The notes: generated by a model not told the origin, from the letters alone. A stretch of 8,437 bases of DNA from an uncultured Bryobacterales bacterium (GCA_937859895.1 CALMAV010000086.1:3688-12124), one strand, 5' to 3'. Positions 1 through 6,949 are shown, counted from the stretch's first letter. Numbers and translations: made by a program.

Positions 1-531
1 GTGTCGCACTAGTTGCCGTTCGGAGGCGCCTAACATGCGCGCGTTACTAAGGATTACGGGGTCGACTTCTCGTACGCCCTGATAAGTGTTATAAAAAACA
101 ACGAAAAACACGACCGTAAAGCCCAGTGCCACTTTAGACCAGATTCCTAAGCCAAACCAGAGCAAGAAAATGGGAGCAAATACAACCCGCGGCAGCGCGT
201 TCAGCACTTGGATGTAAGGGTTGAGCAAGCGAGTTAAAAAAGGCACCCGGGCCAACAGAAATCCGGATACAACGCCCCCGCCGACTCCAAGCGCAAAAGA
301 GAGCAGTGCCTCTTCGAGCGTGGTTAGCAGGTGAGGCCAGATCGAACCCGTCCAAATCCATTGAGCTACGCGCCCGAGAACATCGCTGGGCCTGCTGAAA
401 AAAAACTTATCTAGAAAGCCTGCCGTAGCCAGGCTCTGCCATCCGGCTACAAACAGAACTCCCATCAGGAGTTGCCAAGCCACAATCGGAACCGTGTGCT
501 CAAGCCGTCGCGCTTTTTTCCCTACTGTCAT
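1..531 (-). CDS. ABC transporter permease, NitT/TauT (SsuC/TauC-like) family, C-terminus cut off by window edge
   Basis: Inner-membrane permease subunit of an importer for a small anion or organic solute (nitrate, sulfonate, taurine or similar; the substrate cannot be told from sequence). I translated 177 codons from ATG at 531 with no stop up to base 1. Hydrophobic segments lie near residues 14-32, 76-95, 111-130 and 133-149. The family hallmark LNALPRVVFAPIFLLWFGLG is at about 110-129, and the EAA loop begins at NARMLGASERQL (163-174), where the window ends. About 80 residues are missing against the usual ~255. The start lies inside the ATPase gene (32-bp overlap). An in-frame TGA sits three codons upstream, so this ATG is the first possible start, and a GGGAGGAAG stretch lies about 13-15 bases ahead of it. 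Translation is probably coupled to the ATPase. Family is secure; substrate unknown. Confidence 0.9.
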   Translation of the reverse strand, partial: MTVGKKARRLEHTVPIVAWQLLMGVLFVAGWQSLATAGFLDKFFFSRPSDVLGRVAQWIWTGSIWPHLLTTLEEALLSFALGVGGGVVSGFLLARVPFLTRLLNPYIQVLNALPRVVFAPIFLLWFGLGIWSKVALGFTVVFFVVFYNTYQGVREVDPVILSNARMLGASERQLVRH

Positions 532-1276
532 AACTTTTCAACACTTCCTCCCGCAAATCCCTCCAAATATGCCGATACAAATCGACGAATTGGGGACGGG
601 TCCGAATGTCGAGCAGATTACGCGGGCGAGCTAGATTCACCTCGTAGCATTGGACCACACGGCTGCCAGGACCGGCTGACAGGACAGCTACCTCGTCTGA
701 GAGGGCAATTGCTTCTTCAAGATCGTGAGTGACAAAGAGCACAGTCTTCTGCGAACCCGACCATAGCTGAAGTAATTCCTCCTCCATCTTTAGACGGGTC
801 TGGATATCCAGTGCGCTGAAAGGCTCGTCCATCAGCAGCATGTCAGGATCAAGAATCCAATTTTGCGCCATGGCCACTCGCTTGCGCATCCCGCCACTCA
901 ACTGATGCGGGAAACAATCGGCAAATCCGTCTAACCCAACCCGCCTGATCCAGTCTCTTCCCAATTCGTGCGCTTGCGCCCGGTGCTTGCCTCTAATCGA
1001 AAGGCCGAGGGTGACGTTCTCCGCAACGGTCTTCCACGGCAGCAAAGCATCTTGCTGAAACATATAAGCTGCCTTTCGATTCAACCCGCAAAGGGATTCG
1101 CCATAGATTTCGACAGCGCCACTGTCAGGCCTGGTAAGCCCCGCCGCGAGGTTCAGCATGCTAGATTTACCGCATCCACTTGGGCCCACTACTGAGAAAA
1201 AGACGCCCTCACGCACGTCGAGCGTCAAACCCTCAATAGCGGTGTGCAAAGCACCTGAAGCGGTCGGAAAACGCAT
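500..1276 (-). CDS. ABC transporter ATP-binding protein, NitT/TauT (SsuB/TauB-like) family
   Basis: Cytoplasmic ATPase that powers the permease encoded immediately downstream. Counting from the ATG at 1276 (258 aa), it has Walker A GPSGCGKSS (31-39), a Q-loop in YMFQQDALLPW (71-81), ABC signature LSGGMRKR (126-133), Walker B MLLMDE (146-151), D-loop SALD (154-157) and switch histidine in FVTHD (H184). All catalytic elements are intact. The C-terminal tail with FVDLYRHIWRDLREEV is typical of this subfamily. The start is doubtful. The ATG at 1276 has no good ribosome site, and the open frame continues upstream to a TAG at 1376-1378 with residues VSAIHLHRIT, which resemble the missing first beta strand of the family. 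A strong GGGAGGAG lies at 1328-1335, so the real protein may begin near 1324 at an ATT codon. No substrate-binding protein is in the window. Confidence 0.93.
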   Translation of the reverse strand: MRFPTASGALHTAIEGLTLDVREGVFFSVVGPSGCGKSSMLNLAAGLTRPDSGAVEIYGESLCGLNRKAAYMFQQDALLPWKTVAENVTLGLSIRGKHRAQAHELGRDWIRRVGLDGFADCFPHQLSGGMRKRVAMAQNWILDPDMLLMDEPFSALDIQTRLKMEEELLQLWSGSQKTVLFVTHDLEEAIALSDEVAVLSAGPGSRVVQCYEVNLARPRNLLDIRTRPQFVDLYRHIWRDLREEVLKSYDSREKSATA

Positions 1277-1327
1277 GGTAATCCGATGGAGGTGGATCGC
1301 ACTGACGCTATCCTGAGTTAGAATAAT

Positions 1328-1336
1328 CTCCTCCCA
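1328..1336 (-). promoter_or_regulatory. Strong Shine-Dalgarno-like site upstream of the ABC ATPase gene
   Basis: The minus strand reads TGGGAGGAG here, followed by ATT ATT CTA in the ATPase frame. Five bases separate GGAGG from the second ATT (1322-1324). There is no ATG, GTG or TTG at a usable distance, and the next ATG (1276) is more than 50 bases away. If it is functional, this site implies a rare ATT start and 16 extra N-terminal residues. It could also be a chance purine run. Confidence 0.45.
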
Positions 1337-1372
1337 ACTGGCCTGTAGGCAAGTTCGCCAAGCGTGAACAAC

Positions 1373-1401
1373 ATTCTATCCGAAAGGGTTCTCGACTTCT
1401 A
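1373..1401 (-). promoter_or_regulatory. Possible sigma-70-type promoter for the ABC importer genes
   Basis: On the minus strand, TAGAAT (1373-1378) matches the -10 consensus at five of six positions. A weak -35 candidate, TAGAAG (1396-1401), lies 17 bases upstream. Transcription starting near 1366 would give a leader of about 30 bases before the GGGAGGAG site. The position fits a promoter in the 161-bp gap after the protease gene, but the -35 match is poor. Confidence 0.25.
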
Positions 1402-1437
1402 TTCCTTCGAGCAGACCTAATTGTCGGAGCCTCTCTC

Positions 1438-3003
1438 CTACTGAGCCGTCGCCAGAACCCCGCCGTCCATCAACGCCCTCAACGCTGCCTGCACCTGCGG
1501 GTTGAACGACGCTTCCACTTCATCCCCCTTCGCAACGCCCTTGGCCTGCGTAATAATCTCCTCCTGCAGATGCCGGGAAAGCCATGTGTGCTCGGTTGTC
1601 CACTCCGAAATGCCAGGCTGAATGTTCCGCGCTGACAGGAACACTTTCAGCTCGTCAATCAACTCCGGCGTCACACGGAAGTTATCTGGGATGGACGGAT
1701 GTTGCTGAAGGTACTCGGTCGCGAACGCTGTCATGGCGCCGCTGGCGGTCAGCACTTCTTCCAAACGCGTCGCCGGCTGATCACTCACTCGTACATCCGG
1801 TTGAATGCCGCCGCCGCCCACTACCACGCGCCCCTTGTCGGTCTTGTAAATGGGCCGCTGTTCCGGGTGCTCGTTATTAAACGTTTGAGATAGCGCTGAG
1901 TTCTGCAATGGATGCTGAATCGACCGGCCACTCGGGGTGTAGTAGAAAGCAGTCGTGATTGCCAGGCCAGCATTCCCCGACAGCGGAACAACTGATTGCA
2001 CCAGCCCCTTGCCGAAGCTGGTCTCGCCTACGATGGTCGCGCGATCATGATCCTGCAGTGCGCCTGCCAGAATCTCTGAAGCACTGGCCGTCTTCTCATT
2101 AATAATCACGGCCAATTTCATCGTGTAAGGCTTAGCTGAATCGGGAACCACGGCGCTTGAGACTTCGCTCGATCGTCCCTTCGCCGTCAGGATCTTCGAG
2201 CCCGGTGGCAGAAACTGGGAAGCGACATCCAGCGCTGCCGTAACTACGCCTCCTGGATCATTTCGCAGATCAATTACCAGCCCCTGCAGATGAGCCGCAT
2301 CCAGCTTCGTCAAGGCTTCGCGCACCTGCTTGGCAGTCTGTAAATCAAAACTGGTAATCCGTAGATAGCCGAAGCCTGGCTTTAACAGGAAGGCTCGATC
2401 CACGCTAGGGGCATCCACCAGTTCCGGAGTAAGAACGAACTGTAGCAGCCTGGCCGAGCCCTGCCGCCGCACATACACCCCAATCTTCTGCTGCCGCGCT
2501 TGAGACAGAAGTTCGACAATTTGTTCTGGCTCGAGTGAACGGATAGAAACATTGTTTATCGCTACCAGATCGTCGCCAGCCTGAATCCCGGCCTTGCTGG
2601 AAGGGGTGCCGGGCAGGGTTTGCAAGAAGATCACCTGCCCTGGAAGCACCGAGACAATACTGCCAAAGCCTTTCTGCTCGGAAGCTTCCATTTGGCGTAA
2701 TTGATCAAACTGGCCTGGATCGAAAAACTGTGTGTGCGGGTCGAGTTGCCGCAGCATGGAAGGAATGGCCCCACCGTATAGCATCCGATCAGCCGGTTGC
2801 GCGTCTGCTCCCTCGGCCTGAACTACCGAGAGAACATCAATGAATTGGCGCAGCAGTGGATCTATTTCTTTGGGCACTGCAGGATCAATGGAGGGCGTCT
2901 TAGAAGTCGGTATGGGCGTCTTCAGTGACTGACCGGAGAGAACAACCGCCAAACAGAAGAGGATGCAAAGTGTGCGGATCACAGAGGGAAAAGCCAAGGG
3001 CAA
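1438..3003 (-). CDS. Exported carboxy-terminal processing protease, peptidase family S41 (CtpA/Prc-like)
   Basis: Serine protease that trims or degrades envelope proteins, expected in the periplasm. The 521-aa product starts at TTG (3001-3003). An in-frame TAG lies two codons upstream, so no earlier start exists, and a GAGAGAG purine run is the likely ribosome site. Residues 1-24 form a signal peptide with hydrophobic core LCILFCLAVVLSG and no lipobox at the cleavage region. A PDZ domain spans about 110-190 (GFGSIV, GIQAGDDLVAINN). The S41 catalytic domain spans about 205-365: LVIDLRNDPGG at 242-252, catalytic Ser307 in EKTASASE, Lys332 in SFGKG and Gln336, with the canonical 25- and 4-residue spacing. 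An extra ~120-residue C-terminal region (from about 400) has no function I recognise. It follows the SYLF gene but is separated from it by a terminator-like hairpin, so it is probably transcribed alone. Confidence 0.93.
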   Translation of the reverse strand: MPLAFPSVIRTLCILFCLAVVLSGQSLKTPIPTSKTPSIDPAVPKEIDPLLRQFIDVLSVVQAEGADAQPADRMLYGGAIPSMLRQLDPHTQFFDPGQFDQLRQMEASEQKGFGSIVSVLPGQVIFLQTLPGTPSSKAGIQAGDDLVAINNVSIRSLEPEQIVELLSQARQQKIGVYVRRQGSARLLQFVLTPELVDAPSVDRAFLLKPGFGYLRITSFDLQTAKQVREALTKLDAAHLQGLVIDLRNDPGGVVTAALDVASQFLPPGSKILTAKGRSSEVSSAVVPDSAKPYTMKLAVIINEKTASASEILAGALQDHDRATIVGETSFGKGLVQSVVPLSGNAGLAITTAFYYTPSGRSIQHPLQNSALSQTFNNEHPEQRPIYKTDKGRVVVGGGGIQPDVRVSDQPATRLEEVLTASGAMTAFATEYLQQHPSIPDNFRVTPELIDELKVFLSARNIQPGISEWTTEHTWLSRHLQEEIITQAKGVAKGDEVEASFNPQVQAALRALMDGGVLATAQ

Positions 3004-3017
3004 TAACTATTCTCTCT

Positions 3018-3060
3018 CTAAAGACAAAGCCACCCAGGGCTTAAACAAGTCCCGGGTGGC
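3018..3060 (-). terminator. Rho-independent terminator after the SYLF-domain gene
   Basis: On the minus strand GCCACCCGGG pairs with CCCTGGGTGGC (one bulged base) across an 11-base loop (3029-3060), and the stem is followed by TTTGTCTTT. It begins 34 bases after the stop codon of the SYLF gene. The stem ends only about 25 bases before the TTG of the protease gene, so it could instead, or also, act in that gene's leader. Confidence 0.75.
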
Positions 3061-3094
3061 AAGGGTACATCGCGAGAGCTAATTAGAGTGATAA

Positions 3095-3769
3095 TTACTT
3101 GCGAGAAGAGATGGTGCTGATCTGGTGCAGAAAAGGCTGCGCAGCGGCAGGTACCTTCGGCGATCCGCTAAAGATCTCCTTGTTGGTGATCTTGGTGCCG
3201 TACAGCTCCCGGTTTGCCTCTTCATCCTGAGTAATCGCAGAGCCACTGATATCAAGGCCACCGAAGAGTCCGCGAGACCGTGAGTAGGACAGGATCTCAG
3301 CGTGCAGCTGCGCATCCGTCATCGCAGTGGACTCTCGTCCGATAGGACCCGCTGCACCAGATGCCTCGCCGCCAATCTGAAACTTGTCGCTTAGCATACG
3401 GTCCATGCCGTCCTTGTTCATCACCAGCATGATTACGTCTGTCTCTTTGGCGCCGATCAGCAGTCCGAACTTGCCTCCAGAGATTCGTACCGAGCCCGGC
3501 GCACTCCAACCGACTCCGCTCGGCTTGCGGCAAGAGAAGAATCCCTTGCCATACTGTGCTCCGACTATGAAGCCACCGGCTTTCAAGTTGGGCACAACGA
3601 TTATGCATTGCGCTTTCTCAAGCAGAGTCTGAGGAATGCCCTTATCGTCGGCCTTCATCATCTCGCGCAAATCTGTAGTGGCAGCAGCTAGACGCGTACT
3701 GGCATCTTTCTGAGCAAACACTGGCACTGCAGCAAGCGCCGCTAGTAAAACTCCCGTAAACAATTTCAT
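3095..3769 (-). CDS. Exported SYLF-domain (Ysc84-like, lipid-binding) protein
   Basis: Small secreted protein of the SYLF/Ysc84 family. In eukaryotes this domain binds phosphoinositides; the bacterial role is not established. The product is 224 aa from ATG at 3769, with GTGGAGG placed just before the start, an excellent ribosome site. Residues 1-19 are a signal peptide ending VFA-Q, with no lipobox, so a soluble periplasmic or outer-surface protein is expected. The rest is the SYLF domain: LLEKAQCIIVVPNLKAGGFIVGA at about 49-71 in part, GWSAPGSVRISGG (87-99), FGLLIGAKETDVIMLVMN (101-118), and the signature SYSRSRGLFGGLDISG (161-176). The last ~25 residues are not conserved family sequence as far as I can tell. 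The gene is monocistronic: a palindrome lies upstream and a terminator downstream. Confidence 0.88.
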   Translation of the reverse strand: MKLFTGVLLAALAAVPVFAQKDASTRLAAATTDLREMMKADDKGIPQTLLEKAQCIIVVPNLKAGGFIVGAQYGKGFFSCRKPSGVGWSAPGSVRISGGKFGLLIGAKETDVIMLVMNKDGMDRMLSDKFQIGGEASGAAGPIGRESTAMTDAQLHAEILSYSRSRGLFGGLDISGSAITQDEEANRELYGTKITNKEIFSGSPKVPAAAQPFLHQISTISSRK

Positions 3770-3850
3770 ATGTCCTCCACCGCCGGCCGGTTCTTATTAC
3801 TTCTTACTTTCCATAGACCGTCCTGGCGTAAATAAGACGTTTCTTCAGGC

Positions 3851-3874
3851 TGAACTGTTATCAGGAACAGTTCA
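3851..3874. promoter_or_regulatory. 9-bp perfect palindrome between hemG and the SYLF gene (operator or hairpin)
   Basis: TGAACTGTT (3851-3859) and AACAGTTCA (3866-3874) are exact inverted repeats around a 6-base spacer. It lies 18 bases past the hemG stop and about 80 bases before the SYLF start. No T-run follows on the minus strand, so it is a poor intrinsic terminator. The symmetry and spacing would suit a dimeric repressor controlling the SYLF gene, or an RNA 3' end stabiliser for hemG. Confidence 0.4.
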
Positions 3875-3891
3875 TATACGAGGGAACTAAA

Positions 3892-5265
3892 TCATGAAAG
3901 GACGTTTATCTTTGAGGCAGTTACCGAAGCAATCCGCACGCAATCCGGAATGCCGACTCCATCCAGATAGTTTGAGACCAGATGAAGCCCGGGGTTCTGC
4001 TCCAACTGCGAGGCAATCTGTGAGCAATGCTTGGCATGTCCAACGACGTACTGCGGCATGGAGCAGGGCCATCGGTAGACCCGGCTGTAGGACGGCTCCA
4101 CAGCAAAACCCATAAACCGCTTTAGATCTTTGCAGACGAGTTCCACCAGCTGCGTATCACCAAGCGAATCGTATTGGGTCGCCTCCGGGTCCACTAGAAA
4201 GGCACGTAAAGCGACTTTGCCCGGCGCGACTCGCGATGGAAACTTTGTGTTAATCCAGGTTGCTGCTGCGATTGCGTGGCGCTCCGGTTGCGGTACCAGA
4301 AATCCAAAGCCGTTCAGAGCATGAGTGAATTGATCCTGTTCGAACAGCAGTGTCACCAACGTCGACGAAGAGTACTGGATGGCGCCGAGCAACGCTGAGA
4401 GAGTCGGGTCCGCTTGGGCTATTAGCCGGGCACTCTGATGCGCGGCACAGGCAAGAACAACATGTGATGCCGCGAATGTTTGACCATTCGCTCCGACATT
4501 CCAGGCATTCATGCCGTCGCGATTCACGAAGTCTACTTTGGCCTGAAGGAAAGTGCATGAGTCCGCAATAGCGTCGGACAAAGCCTCAACTAACGTCCCC
4601 ATCCCTCCTGCAAACGATTGAAAGAAGCTGCCGCCGCCCGGCTTACGTGCCGGCGTAGATTTCTGCGCGCCGCGGATCAGGCTGCCAAACTGCTCTTCCC
4701 ATTCGACAAAGCGCGGCAGCACGCTTCGGGCACTTAGCGCCGACGCATTACCGCCATACACGCCTGAAAGAAGCGGCTCGGTTAGATACTCCAGCGACTC
4801 CTCTCCAAAGTGATCGACCACTAGCTCACGAATCGAAAAGTCGCCGCTCCTCTGCCGCGGCTTCGAGAAACGTTCACGTAAGAATGCGTGTTTAGTCTCG
4901 GGGCTGAAGAGATTCGACTCTAAGGCAGCACGCCACTTTGTAGGCACCATCATCTGCATGCCCTGAGGCATGGGAACGAGTGCGCCGTTACGAACAATGA
5001 AGATCTGTCGGGCTGAGTCGTTTGAACCGATCAGCTTATGGGCAATCCCAAGCTCACCCGCCAGTTGCGCCACGGCCGGTTTGATGGCGATGAAGCTATC
5101 CGGGCCACCCTCCAGTTCGCAACCGGCTACTTTGTCGGTCAGGATTAAACCACCCAGTCGCGCTGACTCTTCCACCAGCGTTGATCGGATGCCGCGTTCT
5201 TTCAAATAGAACGCTGTAGCCAGGCCGGAGATTCCTCCGCCCACAATAAAGACCGGTAGCGGCAT
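3892..5265 (-). CDS. hemG: Protoporphyrinogen/coproporphyrinogen oxidase, oxygen-dependent FAD type (HemG/HemY family)
   Basis: FAD enzyme that removes six electrons from a porphyrinogen to give the porphyrin, late in heme synthesis; usually peripheral on the membrane. The product is 457 aa. The N-terminus MPLPVFIVGGGISGLATAFY carries the GxGxxG dinucleotide-binding fold at residues 9-14. It is followed by the FAD ribose acid VEE (31-33), LGG (37-39) and EGGPDSF (52-58). The C-terminal family motif SNYLDGVGIPDCV is present near the end. Length is normal for the family. The ATG at 5265 overlaps the hemE stop (TGATG) and has no Shine-Dalgarno of its own, so translation is coupled to hemE. The frame stays open about 250 bases into hemE, but that extension is not conserved. 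Whether the substrate is protoporphyrinogen IX or coproporphyrinogen III cannot be decided from this sequence. Confidence 0.93.
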   Translation of the reverse strand: MPLPVFIVGGGISGLATAFYLKERGIRSTLVEESARLGGLILTDKVAGCELEGGPDSFIAIKPAVAQLAGELGIAHKLIGSNDSARQIFIVRNGALVPMPQGMQMMVPTKWRAALESNLFSPETKHAFLRERFSKPRQRSGDFSIRELVVDHFGEESLEYLTEPLLSGVYGGNASALSARSVLPRFVEWEEQFGSLIRGAQKSTPARKPGGGSFFQSFAGGMGTLVEALSDAIADSCTFLQAKVDFVNRDGMNAWNVGANGQTFAASHVVLACAAHQSARLIAQADPTLSALLGAIQYSSSTLVTLLFEQDQFTHALNGFGFLVPQPERHAIAAATWINTKFPSRVAPGKVALRAFLVDPEATQYDSLGDTQLVELVCKDLKRFMGFAVEPSYSRVYRWPCSMPQYVVGHAKHCSQIASQLEQNPGLHLVSNYLDGVGIPDCVRIASVTASKINVLS

Positions 5266-6308
5266 CAGTGCCGGGGCTGAAATTCGCGCACAATCTGGAC
5301 TGCGGCTTTCACGTTCTCCACCGGCGTCTCCGGCAAAATGCCATGACCCAAATTGACGATGTGTCCAGGCCGTGTGCCTGTGCGCGTCAGCAGGTCGGTG
5401 ATCTTGGTACGCAGTTCCGGTAGCGGCGCAAACAGCGCAACTGGATCCAGATTGCCCTGTATTGCCGATCGATACCCGATGTCCATCCAAGCCTGATCGA
5501 TATTCATCCGCCAATCAACGCCGATCACATCGCCGCCCGCCGCATGCAGCTCTTTCAAATAACCACTTGCGCCCGTGCCGAAGTGAATTACTGGCACCCC
5601 GCTCTGTCGAATCCGCTCAATGAGCGCACGCGAGTAGGGCTGCACAAACCGCACATAATCTTCCGGACTCAACGCGCCAACCCAGCTATCGAAGACCTGA
5701 ATCGCTCGCGCCCCAGCCGCCACTTGCAACCCTGCAAAGTCGCCCAGCACGTCTACGATTTTGCCCATCAAGCGCCGCCACATCACCTCGTTGCTGAACA
5801 TCAGGCTCTTGGTCTTTACGAACGTTTTCGATGCGCCGCCCTCGATCATGTAACTCGCCAGCGTGAAGGGTGCACCCACAAAACCAATCACAGGAACTCT
5901 TCCCGCAAGCGCAGTTGTAACGGCCTTGATCGCCTCGCCGACATAACCCAAGTCGTCCGTGTTTTCGGTCGAGAGATCGTCGATATCTCCCGGCTCAGTT
6001 ACTGAGTTCTCGATATGCGGACCCTCGCCGCTGCGATACTCCAGCTTCAGGCCCATCGGCTCCACTGGGAGCAGCAGGTCGGCAAAGATAATCGCCGCGT
6101 CTACATCCAGAATGTCGATCGGTTGCAGGGTCACGGTCGCAGCAAGCTCGGCATTCTTACAGATTTCAAGAATGGAATGCTTTGCGCGAATGTCGCGATA
6201 GGGTTTCAGATAGCGCCCAGCCTGGCGCATGAACCAAACCGGCCGCACATCGGTGCTACGACGCCGGCAGGCCTCCAGAAATCTGCCACTCACTGGGGCC
6301 ATTCGCAT
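5265..6308 (-). CDS. hemE: Uroporphyrinogen III decarboxylase
   Basis: Cytoplasmic enzyme that decarboxylates the four acetate side chains of uroporphyrinogen III to give coproporphyrinogen III. The product is 347 aa, the usual length. All expected active-site positions are visible: PVWFMRQAGRYL with Arg28 and Arg32, Asp77 in IIFADLLLP, Tyr153 in ASYMIEGG, and His322 in NLGHGI. FIG-type core motif GFVGAPFTLASY is at 142-153. The ATG at 6308 is supported by GGAG seven bases upstream; a second ATG two codons later is also possible. Its stop overlaps the hemG start by one base, so the two genes form one operon. An 81-bp gap separates it from rbfA, in which I see no convincing promoter or terminator, so it may be read through from the infB block. 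Confidence 0.97.
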   Translation of the reverse strand: MRMAPVSGRFLEACRRRSTDVRPVWFMRQAGRYLKPYRDIRAKHSILEICKNAELAATVTLQPIDILDVDAAIIFADLLLPVEPMGLKLEYRSGEGPHIENSVTEPGDIDDLSTENTDDLGYVGEAIKAVTTALAGRVPVIGFVGAPFTLASYMIEGGASKTFVKTKSLMFSNEVMWRRLMGKIVDVLGDFAGLQVAAGARAIQVFDSWVGALSPEDYVRFVQPYSRALIERIRQSGVPVIHFGTGASGYLKELHAAGGDVIGVDWRMNIDQAWMDIGYRSAIQGNLDPVALFAPLPELRTKITDLLTRTGTRPGHIVNLGHGILPETPVENVKAAVQIVREFQPRH

Positions 6309-6389
6309 CAGGATCTCCGCTTTGTTTTTATCATCAATACCGTTAGAGTTTACCCCTAACCGAGAGTATGTAAGAAATCAACGTCCAGC

Positions 6390-6746
6390 CTAATCCCGGG
6401 GACGGCCGCGCTTGATGCGCTTCATCAAGCTGTCCATTCGCGGGGAACCTGATTGCGTCACATCCGATTCAAAGTGCAGTTCCGGGATGCGAAAGAGCGT
6501 CAGGCGTTCGGCCAGTTGATGTTTGAGAAAGCTTCTTGCGCGGTCGAGCGCCGCTAGCGTTTCGTCAGGATTGTCACCCGGATTGACAAAATGCAGTCGC
6601 ACCTGAGCGTTCTTCATATCCGGAGAGACGAGCACTTCCGTAATAGTGGTTTCGGCAATCCGCGGATCAGAAAGTTCATACGAGATCAGCTCGCCTAACT
6701 CCTCGCGCAAAGCTTCCGAAACACGCCGAGCCCGGTGATTCTCCAT
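6390..6746 (-). CDS. rbfA: 30S ribosome-binding factor A
   Basis: KH-like protein that binds the 30S subunit during late 16S rRNA processing; needed for cold growth in other bacteria. The product is 118 aa from ATG at 6746 and begins MENHRARRVSEALREEL, the usual RbfA start. DPRI is at 27-30, the strand ITEVLVSPDM at 35-44, RIPELHFESD at 86-95, and a basic tail MKRIKRGRPRD closes the protein. A purine run GAAAGAG touches the start, a weak ribosome site. The frame stays open upstream to 6869, but those ~40 codons are translated repeat sequence with no RbfA homology. I therefore reject the longer start. It belongs with infB and ylxP, but the 459-bp repeat-filled gap ahead of it is unusual. Confidence 0.94.
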   Translation of the reverse strand: MENHRARRVSEALREELGELISYELSDPRIAETTITEVLVSPDMKNAQVRLHFVNPGDNPDETLAALDRARSFLKHQLAERLTLFRIPELHFESDVTQSGSPRMDSLMKRIKRGRPRD

Positions 6747-6793
6747 CTCTTTCAGTGTAGGACGAGCTTTCAATTGGGATGGGATGTAGGACA

Positions 6794-6819
6794 GGATATA
6801 GGATAGGGATATAGGATAG
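6794..6819 (+). repeat. Two perfect 13-bp tandem units outside core copy A
   Basis: The unit GGATATAGGATAG occurs at 6794-6806 and 6807-6819, running directly into core copy A. Looser GGGAT/AGGAC repeats extend left to about 6777. This is a typical slippage-prone minisatellite, and copy number may vary between strains. Confidence 0.85.
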
Positions 6820-6843
6820 GGACAGACGGAGTGAATATCTGAA
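6813..6843 (+). repeat. Core repeat copy A, left arm of a 31-bp perfect inverted repeat
   Basis: The segment contains GACAGACGGAGTGAATATCT preceded by AGGATAGG and followed by GAA. It is the exact reverse complement of 6919-6949 over all 31 bases. Copy C shares 23 of these bases in the same orientation. With copy B it would form a stable stem around a 75-base loop (6844-6918) in RNA from either strand. Confidence 0.92.
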
Positions 6844-6918
6844 TAAAGTCTAGGTCGGAAGCTTACCACCCTTATTCACAGCCTGACGGACCCTCTCTGA
6901 CTTATCCCTACTACCCCC

Positions 6919-6949
6919 TTCAGATATTCACTCCGTCTGTCCCTATCCT
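6919..6949 (-). repeat. Core repeat copy B, right arm of the 31-bp perfect inverted repeat
   Basis: Exact reverse complement of copy A. Just inside it, CTACCCCC (6911-6918) matches the sequence beside copy C (CTACCCCT when read on the minus strand) but not that beside copy A. B and C therefore share a longer stretch of about 33-40 bases, with a couple of mismatches beyond the core. This suggests that B and C are more closely related at that end. Confidence 0.92.

Noticed and set aside
134..361. 75-codon minus-strand frame inside the permease gene
   Set aside because: It is a shadow of the permease, whose own frame (1-531) runs off the window edge and has the family motifs.
1391..1411. CTCGA/TCGAG inverted repeat upstream of the ABC genes as an operator
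   Set aside because: Five-base arms around an 11-base spacer are too short to separate from chance.
5266..5514. N-terminal extension of the hemG frame, giving a 540-aa product
   Set aside because: The extra residues come from the overlapping hemE sequence in another frame. The FAD-binding N-terminus MPLPVFIVGGGISG matches the normal family start at 5265, and the TGATG coupling fits.
5544..6005. 153-codon open frame on the plus strand
   Set aside because: It is fully antisense to hemE, which has all its catalytic residues. The plus-strand product has no recognisable domain.
6335..6362. Weak inverted repeat GTTAG/CTAAC between rbfA and hemE as a terminator
   Set aside because: The stem is only five bases with a poor loop and no T-run on the coding strand, so it cannot be told from chance.
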